Origin: Candidatus Zixiibacteriota bacterium
GTDB lineage: Bacteria > Zixibacteria > MSB-5A5 > GN15 > FEB-12
Length of the DNA stretch: 5,531 nt
Assembly: GCA_003641405.1 (NCBI GenBank)
Contig: QNAF01000185.1
Coordinates: 1-5,531 of the forward strand
Direction: 5' to 3'
Positions 1-5,531 of the stretch are shown piece after piece; the first letter of the stretch is position 1; the number at the start of each line of letters is the position of its first letter. A program made the translations under genes and the position numbers. Under the pieces are notes generated by a model, which did no database searches, was not told where the DNA came from, and saw only the letters and a program-made list of their open reading frames with translations.

Positions 1-2339
1 AGGCCGAGGATGCCGCCACCTTGGTCAAGGTCGCCAACACTTGGCGGGATGCAGCAAGTGCATGGGTTCGGATCACAACTCGTACCGGCACCCTGCCAGT
101 CTCCACCTGCGATTGAACATTCCTCTTCGGTTTGCTGCGAGCAAACACCACCAATGCAGCAGGCACCTGTCTCGGGTGAACCCTCCTCGAAACCAAGAAT
201 CCTGACGTCATCGATATTCCAGCCGGGATATGTAAGGGTCACGTCAGTCGGACCCATACCCCAGCGGACATAGACTGTCGGTTGATTATCGGCTATTGAT
301 GAGATGTTGAAGTTCTGAAGTTGCCACGAAGCATCACTGACTGCTGATCCCTGATCGGTTGCAGCCCAGATGGTCGTGTAACCGACACCATCATTGCTAA
401 CCTCAACTGTTGCTTCGTCATAACTGTTGTTTGACTCCACCCCCAGCCATCGATAGAACTCAAGCTGCACCGCGTATTTATCGGAACAGTCAATCGCGGC
501 TGTTGTCAGGTAGGTTGTCGGAAGGTCGCTGGCGTAGTCACCGGAGAGATTGTACCCGTACACGTTGCTGCCGGTGAAACCGGAAGTTGGGTCACCGTTG
601 TGCGAGCCGCCGCCGGTCGGCACACCGAATTCCCAGTCACCGCTCGTTGTCCAGTGTGGATCACTATCTATCGGCCACTCATGCAGAGCCGAGGGTTCGC
701 CGACTGCCAGAACAACAGTCCGCGTATCGTCACCCTGATGATTGGTAAGGTTGATAAACTCAATATCTACAATATGGGCACCCTCAGCCAGAGACACCGC
801 ATTCGCATTGATCTCGGCCGTTATCTGAACTGTGCCATACACCGGGAGCGTACCGGAGGTGCTGCCAGAAAGCGTTAGCCAGTCGGCTCCCGCGTCCGCT
901 GTGACTTCATAGTCGATAGCCTCGGTACATCGGTTCTCCAGTTCATACACAAGACTAAGTGGTGAGAACGGTCCCCCAACAGGACCTTCCGAGAGCATAC
1001 CGACTTCAGGCGTAATTCGTACGGAGATATCGTTTGTCAAAGCCTTGATGCAGAAGTTGGCTGTTGACTCGTCGTCCGTAAGGTCCACCCAAGCCGACCC
1101 ACTGTAGTAGTAGCTCTGACCGGGTTCGGCCGAAGACTCCACAATTGTGCGATACTGTGCACCGAGCAGCACCGGGATGTCCGAAGTCATATCATAGGCG
1201 TGTCCGCCACCGGACAGTTGTACATAAATGTAGAAATCGTCATCCTCGCTCAGGAGAACCGGCGTATCCAGATCAATAGTGTGAAATCCGGAGTACTGTA
1301 AAGAACCGACTTGAACAGACAGCTCATCGAGAAGCGCGCCGCCTTCATAGCGATCATACACTTTCGCGGTATAGGTGACATTGTGTATTGCCGTGTAGAA
1401 ACTCACCGACCGTATTTGTTCGGAACCTCCTGCCACAAAAGCGCTAAACGCCTCCGAACAATCTGTCTTGGTTTCACGCCAGCCATGGTAATCGTGAAAG
1501 TAGATGTTGTCATAGGACATTGGCTCGACATCCTGGAACGAGATAGCGCCCATCTCCGGATGTTGGCAGCAATGTTTGTCATAGTATGATATCCAGAAGT
1601 AACCGGCGTTACCCCAGGACGAACCCCAGCTATTCTTAATCAGCCAGGCCCCTGGTTGTGGTGCCTGGGTCACGAGGTTGTCGTCCCAGCCGACAATCGC
1701 TACCGCGTGGTTCGGCTCAAGTTCACTGGTCGGTGGTTGATAATGTATATAGCTCGACATGAAGGAAGCGTCGTAACAGAGGCAGGTTCCAACCACACCT
1801 TCGGCCATAACCATCTCTTTGATCATGTTGATATCGCTCAAATCCGGTTTGGCCACAAACCACTCGATATCGGGGACATAGTAGTAGTGGTAGCTTGGAT
1901 CAGTTCTGTCCGGCGGGGTACTGTAAGACTGACCATCAATATCCCGTACTGCGCCCTCGCCACGCGTCAGGTAGGCAGCAGTCACCAGGTAGTCACCACC
2001 CATGTGAACTTCCAAGCCGGCGCCTGAAGGCGGGTCGATATCGTCATTATTGTGCTGGTTAAAACCGTTCCACCAATCAAGATGATACTCTGCACAGTTC
2101 GGCTCACCGGTCTCGCCGGCTGCTGCCCAGTTACCGGTCATGAGGAGATTGCCTTCGATAGCCGCCATAGCACCATGAGTCCAGCAAGTACCGCCGGATT
2201 GGTTCTTTACAGACGTGACGTAGTTCTCTCCGCCAACATCGCGCAGATCATAGGTAGCAGGCGGGTCAGCCAAAACCGCTGCGGTCAATATTGTAACGAT
2301 CAATACTGTTTTCATTACCAGAAATCCTGTAGTTCTCAT
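1..2339 (-). CDS. Secreted papain-family (C1) cysteine peptidase with lectin-like, BACON-like, MAM-like and Cys-rich modules; C-terminus cut by window edge
   Basis: Translating the minus strand from ATG 2339-2337 gives 779 codons with no stop, running off the left edge. Residues 1-24 form a signal peptide (hydrophobic core, VLA cleavage site before D25); Met9 is a possible alternative start. The peptidase domain follows at once, without an I29-type propeptide: YDLRD (30-34), then VKNQSGGTCWTHGA with oxyanion Gln47 and nucleophile Cys52, catalytic His211 in EPNHAVAIVGWDD, and Asn236 in LIKNSWGSSWG. Residues about 270-437 resemble the lectin-like domain of clostridial Cwp84-type C1 peptidases. 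About 438-546 resemble a BACON-like domain (GGPFSPLSLVYEL, then WLTLSGSTSGTLP). About 561-717 resemble the MAM/immune-inhibitor-A-like domain ending in WNIDDVRILG. Residues 725-763 are Cys-rich (GACCIGG...CDPNPCTCC), followed by GDLDQGGGILG. The protein is probably exported and hydrolyses peptide bonds outside the cytoplasm, with the accessory domains binding glycans or the surface. Peptidase identity is secure; the accessory domain names are by resemblance. Confidence 0.93.
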   Translation of the reverse strand, partial: MRTTGFLVMKTVLIVTILTAAVLADPPATYDLRDVGGENYVTSVKNQSGGTCWTHGAMAAIEGNLLMTGNWAAAGETGEPNCAEYHLDWWNGFNQHNNDDIDPPSGAGLEVHMGGDYLVTAAYLTRGEGAVRDIDGQSYSTPPDRTDPSYHYYYVPDIEWFVAKPDLSDINMIKEMVMAEGVVGTCLCYDASFMSSYIHYQPPTSELEPNHAVAIVGWDDNLVTQAPQPGAWLIKNSWGSSWGNAGYFWISYYDKHCCQHPEMGAISFQDVEPMSYDNIYFHDYHGWRETKTDCSEAFSAFVAGGSEQIRSVSFYTAIHNVTYTAKVYDRYEGGALLDELSVQVGSLQYSGFHTIDLDTPVLLSEDDDFYIYVQLSGGGHAYDMTSDIPVLLGAQYRTIVESSAEPGQSYYYSGSAWVDLTDDESTANFCIKALTNDISVRITPEVGMLSEGPVGGPFSPLSLVYELENRCTEAIDYEVTADAGADWLTLSGSTSGTLPVYGTVQITAEINANAVSLAEGAHIVDIEFINLTNHQGDDTRTVVLAVGEPSALHEWPIDSDPHWTTSGDWEFGVPTGGGSHNGDPTSGFTGSNVYGYNLSGDYASDLPTTYLTTAAIDCSDKYAVQLEFYRWLGVESNNSYDEATVEVSNDGVGYTTIWAATDQGSAVSDASWQLQNFNISSIADNQPTVYVRWGMGPTDVTLTYPGWNIDDVRILGFEEGSPETGACCIGGVCSQQTEEECSIAGGDWQGAGTSCDPNPCTCCIPPSVGDLDQGGGILG

Positions 2340-2342
2340 CTG

Positions 2343-2359
2343 TCCTCCAGTAAGGTGGA
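2343..2359 (-). promoter_or_regulatory. Shine-Dalgarno of the C1 peptidase gene, inside a small hairpin
   Basis: The minus strand reads GGAGGA (2348 down to 2343) followed by CAG and the ATG, a strong but closely spaced ribosome binding site that supports the start at 2339. Just upstream lies TCCACC (2359 down to 2354), which can pair with GGAGGA: five Watson-Crick pairs around one A-A mismatch, with a five-base loop. Such a stem could partly hide the site. It is short, so any effect on translation is speculative. The internal Met9 codon (2315) has only a weaker AGGA nine bases upstream. Confidence 0.6.
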
Positions 2360-2445
2360 TTGGTGCGTTCTATTGAGGCGGCGCGTCAGCCTGGCGTACG
2401 CGTCGAGCGTGATTCTTGCCATCCAAGATAGAGAATGACAGCTAC

Positions 2446-2473
2446 AGTATAGCACATTCCTGCGTTTTGTCAA
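2446..2473 (-). promoter_or_regulatory. Sigma70-type promoter of the C1 peptidase gene
   Basis: On the minus strand, a perfect -35 TTGACA (plus-strand 2468-2473) is followed by a 16-base spacer and the -10 TATACT (2446-2451). A TG one base upstream of the -10 (TGCTATACT) makes it an extended -10 box. Transcription should begin near 2439, giving a leader of about 100 bases before the ATG at 2339. It is the best promoter match in the window. Its activity is inferred from consensus only. Confidence 0.75.
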
Positions 2474-2588
2474 ACCTTGAAGGTCGCGTGTGCAGTACTA
2501 TTGGACTAATAAGGCCAGGGATATCGTTTACCACTTCTCGCTTGTAATAGGGGTGGCATTGTCGTAGTTTCCGCGCCAGACTACCTGG

Positions 2589-2597
2589 TGGTATAAC
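2589..2597 (+). promoter_or_regulatory. Candidate extended -10 promoter for the EamA transporter gene, implying a leaderless mRNA
   Basis: TGGTATAAC is an extended -10 element (TG-N-TATAAC, hexamer 2592-2597). Normal spacing puts the transcription start at 2604-2605, which is the A of the ATG at 2605. No Shine-Dalgarno-like purine run lies in the 20 bases before the ATG, which fits a leaderless message. There is no good -35 at 15-19 bases upstream (TTGTCG at 2560 is too far), so the call rests on the extended -10 alone. Confidence 0.35.
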
Positions 2598-2604
2598 TAC
2601 GAAT

Positions 2605-3501
2605 ATGAGTAGCACTCCAACATACCTCGGCGAATCACTGTCCCTGCTGGTGGCAATCATCTGGGCGTTCTCTGTCATCCTTTTCAAGAAGAGCGGCGAG
2701 AAAGTCGATCCAATAGGGTTGAACCTGTTCAAAAACTCTCTGGCGTTTGTTCTCTTCATCCCGACAATCTGGCTGTTTGATGAAACCCTATTCCGACCTG
2801 CTCCGGCAAGCGACTACCTGTTGCTTCTGGCCAGCGGCGCCCTGGGTATTGGCTTAGCCGATACCTTCTTCTTCAAAAGTCTCAACATCCTGGGTGCCGG
2901 TCTTTATGCAATAGTAGACTGCCTGTACAGCCCGTTTATCATCGGTCTGTCGATACTCTGGCTCGGTGAAACACTGACGTATTGGCAAATTGTCGGGGTT
3001 ATGATGATTATCTCGGCCGTGCTCGCAGTAACCGGTGAGAAAAAACACAACCACGCTGACAAACGGACAATATTGATCGGTATAGGCTGGGGCGTGCTTG
3101 CCGTGGCAGCGATGGCAGTCGGGATCGTAATGATCAAACCACTTTTGGACCGCTCTCCCCTGCTCTGGGCAACCGAGATCCGTCTTGCAGGAGGCATACT
3201 TTTCCTGCTGGTAGTACTCTGGTTTCATCCTTCACGACGGGCGATCATTCAGTCGGTCCGTTCCACTCATCGCTGGGTCTATACCCTTTCCGGCTCGTTT
3301 CTTGGCGCCTATATCTCTATGGCCCTCTGGCTCGGCGGCATGAAATATACCCAGGCTTCCACTTCTGCAGCCCTGAACCAGACATCGAATATCTTCATTT
3401 TCATCCTGGCAGCCATCTTTCTCCGCGAACGCATTACGGTTATCCGAGCTTTTGGAATCACTATGGGGGTTGCCGGGGCACTGCTTGTCACATTTGGTTG
3501 A
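2605..3501 (+). CDS. EamA-domain (DMT superfamily) inner-membrane transporter
   Basis: This is a complete 298-residue protein, the usual length for ten-helix drug/metabolite transporters. Hydrophobic segments lie at about 8-27, 38-57, 71-90, 96-119, 126-144, 156-177, 188-207, 224-244, 251-273 and 277-296. The two EamA halves each end with the family pattern: LGETLTYWQIVGVMMIISAV after helix 4 (120-139) and LRERITVIRAFGITMGVAGA after helix 9 (273-292). The short polar loop 145-155 (EKKHNHADKR) separates the halves. ATG 2605 is the only normal start: in-frame codons back to the TAG at 2548 include no ATG, GTG or TTG. DMT carriers move small organic solutes such as amino acids, nucleosides or amines across the inner membrane. 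The substrate cannot be read from sequence. The gene stands alone, divergent from the C1 peptidase gene (265-base gap) and 440 bases before the C25 gene, so co-transcription with either is not evident. Confidence 0.93.
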   Translation: MSSTPTYLGESLSLLVAIIWAFSVILFKKSGEKVDPIGLNLFKNSLAFVLFIPTIWLFDETLFRPAPASDYLLLLASGALGIGLADTFFFKSLNILGAGLYAIVDCLYSPFIIGLSILWLGETLTYWQIVGVMMIISAVLAVTGEKKHNHADKRTILIGIGWGVLAVAAMAVGIVMIKPLLDRSPLLWATEIRLAGGILFLLVVLWFHPSRRAIIQSVRSTHRWVYTLSGSFLGAYISMALWLGGMKYTQASTSAALNQTSNIFIFILAAIFLRERITVIRAFGITMGVAGALLVTFG

Positions 3502-3680
3502 ACTTTCGCCATAGCGTCTGTAACTCCATGTCAAACCAGAAGATGAGTCGCAGGCCCAGAGACTATTGGCCTGTTGATGGGTATTCGATGATCGTCCTCT
3601 AAGCGCAGAAACTGCTTCACGTCAACGACTAAATCAGGCTACTATCGCAGATTTTGTTGAAATCGCCTATTTGTTCAAGT

Positions 3681-3723
3681 TTGCCTGTTTTTCAAGTATA
3701 GATGAGAGTCCGGACACAGGCAA
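3681..3723. repeat. 8-bp inverted repeat TTGCCTGT / ACAGGCAA around a GTCCGGAC palindrome
   Basis: TTGCCTGT (3681-3688) is matched exactly by its reverse complement ACAGGCAA (3716-3723), with 27 bases between them. The enclosed segment contains the 8-base palindrome GTCCGGAC (3708-3715) directly against the right arm. It lies 33 bases upstream of the -35 box of the C25 promoter. It could be a regulator-binding site or a stem in read-through RNA. No T-tract follows, so it is not a standard terminator. Confidence 0.5.
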
Positions 3724-3751
3724 TCAAGCAACTGTAAACAGTTGAAAAACA
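3686..3751. repeat. 10-bp inverted repeat TGTTTTTCAA / TTGAAAAACA
   Basis: TGTTTTTCAA (3686-3695) and TTGAAAAACA (3742-3751) are exact reverse complements, 46 bases apart. The arms overlap the ends of the 8-bp repeat and of the 16-base palindrome, so the structures are nested and compete with one another. The right arm ends four bases before the -35 box. The arms are AT-rich, so chance occurrence is possible. Confidence 0.45.
3729..3744. promoter_or_regulatory. Perfect 6+6 palindrome CAACTG-TAAA-CAGTTG, candidate operator
   Basis: The arms CAACTG (3729-3734) and CAGTTG (3739-3744) are perfect inverted copies around TAAA. The centre lies about 53 bases before the predicted start of transcription from the 3756-3783 promoter, a normal place for an activator or repressor dimer. 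The half-site spacing does not fit LexA (CTGT-N8-ACAG) or FNR boxes, so no known regulator is named. It has no downstream T-run on either strand, which argues against a terminator. Confidence 0.45.
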
Positions 3752-3755
3752 AACG

Positions 3756-3783
3756 TTGACAAAAGCTCTATAATATGTATATT
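3756..3783 (+). promoter_or_regulatory. Sigma70-type promoter of the C25 peptidase gene
   Basis: A perfect -35 TTGACA (3756-3761) is followed by a 16-base spacer and -10 TATATT (3778-3783), giving a start near 3790 and a leader of about 150 bases. A perfect TATAAT at 3769-3774 is also present, but it lies only 7 bases after TTGACA and has no -35 of its own at proper spacing. It may act as an alternative -10 or simply as AT-rich DNA. Confidence 0.6.
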
Positions 3784-3797
3784 TTGGCGGTAGTTGC

Positions 3798-3819
3798 GTG
3801 GTTCCTGTTCGGAAGCCGC
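3798..3819 (+). other. Stem-loop near the 5' end of the C25 peptidase leader
   Basis: The sequence GTGGTTCC-TGTTC-GGAAGCCGC folds into an imperfect stem. TTCC pairs with GGAA, GG with CC past a bulged G, then a T-G wobble and a G-C pair, around a 5-base loop. It begins about eight bases after the predicted transcription start, so it may protect the 5' end of the mRNA. No match to a known riboswitch is apparent. Confidence 0.35.
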
Positions 3820-3831
3820 TTTGAATCAAGC

Positions 3832-3917
3832 GTACTTCTCCCGAGCTTTTCAGCGTTACTCACATACTTCACGCGGACAACTTGACCGGTGAATAAATAA
3901 CTTCAACAGTACTTCTC
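3832..3917 (+). repeat. Direct repeat GTACTTCTC, two copies in the C25 leader
   Basis: The nonamer GTACTTCTC occurs at 3832-3840 and again at 3909-3917, 77 bases apart, both in the untranslated leader. In the second copy, CTTCT (3912-3916) can pair with AGAAG (3926-3930) immediately upstream of the Shine-Dalgarno, so the copies could compete for the same pairing partner. A 9-base repeat is near what chance allows. Confidence 0.3.
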
Positions 3918-3931
3918 ATACCACAAGAAGC

Positions 3932-3936
3932 GGAGG
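3932..3936 (+). promoter_or_regulatory. Shine-Dalgarno GGAGG that sets the TTG start of the C25 peptidase
   Basis: GGAGG lies five bases before TTG 3942-3944, an ideal spacing. There is no ATG, GTG or TTG in frame between the upstream stop (TAA 3894-3896) and this TTG. The first ATG (3975) would remove the basic end and half of the signal peptide. The ribosome binding site therefore fixes translation at the rare TTG. Confidence 0.85.
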
Positions 3937-3941
3937 TAGTT

Positions 3942-5531
3942 TTGCGGAAACTTGCTATTGGATTTAGCCTTATCATGCTCCTTTCAGGAGTGGCAATGGC
4001 TAACCAGAGCGTCCAACTGAGCAATGCCAATAACGGCATGACTCTTGAGGGCCAAAATCGCGACGGGCTGGATCTACGGATGCAGATCGGTTCCGTCAAT
4101 CTAAGCACGGTTACAACCAAAGATGGTGATTTCACAATGATGTCAGCCGTCGGCATGTCCCGACATTACGATGCTGGCGAGCCGGCTGTGATCCTGTCTC
4201 GGAAACTAATCGTCATCCCCCAGGGCTGTGAGCTTCGGGCGGAGGTGATTCGTTCGACCAGTGAAGAAATGTCGCTTACAGACCTCGGCCATAAAGAGCT
4301 GCTGATACCGGCTCAGCGGTCGTTATCAAAATCAGAGGACCCGATGTCGGTTCCGTTTGAGTTTAACCGTAGCCTGTATTCAGAGGCAGGTTTCTATTCC
4401 CGGCCACTGGTTGAGGTAGAGATTCTCGGTACTATGCGTGGTATTCGGATCGGAGCTGTGACGATCTCTCCGGTCGAATACAATGCTCAAACAAACTCGG
4501 TTCGGATCCACCACGATGTAGAAGTGGAAGTGAGATTCGAGAACGCTGACTGGGCGAAAACCGACCAACTGATGGCGGCCACATACTCGCCTTTCTTTCA
4601 GCCGGTGTACAAACAGATTATCAACTACGAAGACCCGGCTCCCAGTGCGCGTGACGCCCTGGTCACTTACCCTATCAAGTACTTGATCATTTCTGATCCT
4701 ATGTTTGAAACTCAGCTTCAGCCTTTCATTGAATGGAAAATCAAGAAGGGCTTCAACGTTGTTTGCACTTACACCGACGAGATCGGCAGCGGGTTGAATA
4801 CAGAGATCAAAACCTACATCAAGAACATGTATAATCACGACATCACGGTTGGCGACCCGCCGCCATCATTCGTGCTGCTCGTCGGTGATCATCAGCAGAT
4901 CGAGTCATTCGACCCGTCTGTCTCCGGTCCTACTGTTACGGATCTGGAGTTCTGTGAGTTCACTCATGATGACCTCCCGGAAATCTTCTACGGTCGTTTC
5001 TCAGCCCAGACAACTGCTGAATTGCAGCCTCAGATCGACAAAACGCTGGAGTATGAGCAGTATTTGATGCCTGACCCCAGCTATCTTGGAGAAGTGACCT
5101 TGGTATCGGGTGTGGACGGTAGCTACGCTGATCTTCATGGCAATGGCCAGATTGAGTACGGAACAGAAAACTACTTCAACCTTGCTCATGGTATCGATCC
5201 TCATGTGTGGCTGTACCCCGCATCAGCCGCTGGCAGCGCTGCCGATGATATCATCGAGACGATCAATGATGGCGTTGGCTTATACAACTACACCGCTCAC
5301 TGCAGCCCTGCTGGGCACGGAAGTCCTTCATTCACAACTGGTGACCTGCCTGGTCTGACCAACTACAATATGTACCTTCTCGGAATCGGTAACTGTTGCT
5401 CACCCAACGAGTTCAACACCGGCACCTGTTTCGGCGAGGCATTCTTGCGGCTGGAGGACAAGGGCGGTATCGGTTATATCGGCTCTACTGCCAGCACCTA
5501 CTGGGACGAAGACTACTGGTGGGGTGTCGGC
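3942..5531 (+). CDS. Secreted gingipain-type (C25) cysteine peptidase; C-terminus cut by window edge
   Basis: The frame is open for 530 codons from TTG 3942 to the right edge. Residues 1-20 (MRKLAIGFSLIMLLSGVAMA) are a signal peptide with an AMA cleavage site. Residues about 21-240 match the style of the C25 propeptide, with FYSRPLVEVEILG (151-163) and SPVEYNAQTNSVRI (176-189) as its usual beta-rich end. The caspase-fold catalytic domain starts near Y243 (YPIKYLIISDP), continues through FVLLVGDHQQ (around D316) and DDLPEIFYGRFSA (343-355), and reaches catalytic His453 in YNYTAHCS and Cys486 in GNCCSPNEF. The CFGEAF and GYIGSTASTYWDEDYWWGVG segments follow. Aligning CSPNEF with gingipain CVNGDF makes Cys486, not Cys485, the nucleophile. 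Gingipains are exported as zymogens and cleave proteins at the cell surface or outside. Arg/Lys specificity cannot be assumed here. The C-terminal Ig-like or sorting domain, if any, lies beyond the window. It has its own promoter, so it is probably independent of the transporter gene. Confidence 0.93.
   Translation, partial: MRKLAIGFSLIMLLSGVAMANQSVQLSNANNGMTLEGQNRDGLDLRMQIGSVNLSTVTTKDGDFTMMSAVGMSRHYDAGEPAVILSRKLIVIPQGCELRAEVIRSTSEEMSLTDLGHKELLIPAQRSLSKSEDPMSVPFEFNRSLYSEAGFYSRPLVEVEILGTMRGIRIGAVTISPVEYNAQTNSVRIHHDVEVEVRFENADWAKTDQLMAATYSPFFQPVYKQIINYEDPAPSARDALVTYPIKYLIISDPMFETQLQPFIEWKIKKGFNVVCTYTDEIGSGLNTEIKTYIKNMYNHDITVGDPPPSFVLLVGDHQQIESFDPSVSGPTVTDLEFCEFTHDDLPEIFYGRFSAQTTAELQPQIDKTLEYEQYLMPDPSYLGEVTLVSGVDGSYADLHGNGQIEYGTENYFNLAHGIDPHVWLYPASAAGSAADDIIETINDGVGLYNYTAHCSPAGHGSPSFTTGDLPGLTNYNMYLLGIGNCCSPNEFNTGTCFGEAFLRLEDKGGIGYIGSTASTYWDEDYWWGVG

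Larger units (their letters stand above)
3502..3941. other. Intergenic region between the transporter and C25 peptidase genes
   Basis: No convincing gene is present. The first 180 bases hold only a modest 6-bp hairpin (CAGGCC 3551-3556 with GGCCTG 3568-3573) lacking a T-tract, so no rho-independent terminator for the transporter gene is clear. From 3681 on, the region is AT-rich and full of inverted repeats, a perfect palindrome, a promoter and the C25 leader, each listed separately. The region reads as a regulatory zone for the downstream peptidase. Confidence 0.7.

Noticed and set aside
1656..2438. Plus-strand open frames at 1656-2027 and 2052-2438
   Set aside because: They lie opposite, or mostly opposite, the continuous minus-strand C1 peptidase frame. 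Their translations show no domain or signal and have no ribosome binding sites of note.
2854..3534. Minus-strand open frames opposite the transporter gene
   Set aside because: They are shadows of the EamA gene, which has ten membrane helices and both family repeats in the plus frame.
3551..3573. Hairpin CAGGCC / GGCCTG 50 bases after the transporter stop as a terminator
   Set aside because: The stem is only 6 bp, the loop is 11 bases and no T-tract follows, so it does not meet the usual rho-independent pattern.
3543..3602. Small ORF of 19 codons (ATG 3543 to TAA 3600) after the transporter gene
   Set aside because: It has no proper ribosome binding site, no promoter and no recognisable features. 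An ORF this short is expected by chance.
3729..3744. LexA (SOS) box reading of CTGTAAACAG
   Set aside because: The LexA consensus needs eight bases between CTGT and ACAG. Here there are two, so an SOS operator is not supported.
4380..4838. 152-codon minus-strand open frame
   Set aside because: It is antisense to the C25 peptidase, whose frame shows clear family motifs on both sides. The translation resembles nothing and is a shadow.
1..5531. CRISPR array, insertion sequence, tRNA or phage attachment site
   Set aside because: No repeated spacer units, transposase motifs, terminal inverted repeats, cloverleaf or duplicated target sites were seen on either strand.

Overview
The window looks like bacterial chromosomal DNA of roughly balanced GC content with ordinary gene spacing. 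It holds three protein genes. Two of them run off the ends of the window. The modular style of the secreted proteins suggests an uncultured, free-living, Gram-negative-type lineage of the Fibrobacterota-Chlorobiota-Bacteroidota / Zixibacteria neighbourhood. That style includes a Cys-rich 'GACC' module, a BACON-like domain, an immune-inhibitor-A/MAM-like domain and a gingipain-type peptidase. The placement is inference from remembered domain style, not from a marker gene.

Layout. (1) Positions 2339 down to 1, minus strand: at least 779 codons of a secreted papain-family (C1) cysteine peptidase, complete at the N-terminus and cut at the C-terminus. It carries lectin-like, BACON-like, MAM-like and Cys-rich modules behind the peptidase. 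A strong sigma70-type promoter lies at 2446-2473, and the Shine-Dalgarno sits in a small hairpin. (2) Positions 2605-3501, plus strand: a complete 298-residue EamA/DMT-family inner-membrane transporter. It has no visible ribosome binding site, but an extended -10 box is placed so that the mRNA could be leaderless. (3) Positions 3502-3941: a 440-base gap with nested inverted repeats, a perfect 16-base palindrome, a good promoter at 3756-3783 and an approximately 150-base leader. (4) Positions 3942 to 5531, plus strand: the first 530 codons of a secreted gingipain-type (C25) cysteine peptidase. It starts at TTG and is complete through its catalytic His and Cys but cut at the C-terminus.

The two peptidases belong to unrelated clans (CA and CD). 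Both have signal peptides, both keep their catalytic residues, and each seems to have its own promoter. They probably serve extracellular or surface protein breakdown. The transporter between them could export or import a small metabolite, but nothing in the sequence ties its substrate to the proteases. I see no phage, transposon, CRISPR, tRNA or rRNA sequence. I do not see a convincing new multi-gene system; the more unusual points are the domain mosaic of the C1 peptidase and the structured regulatory regions.
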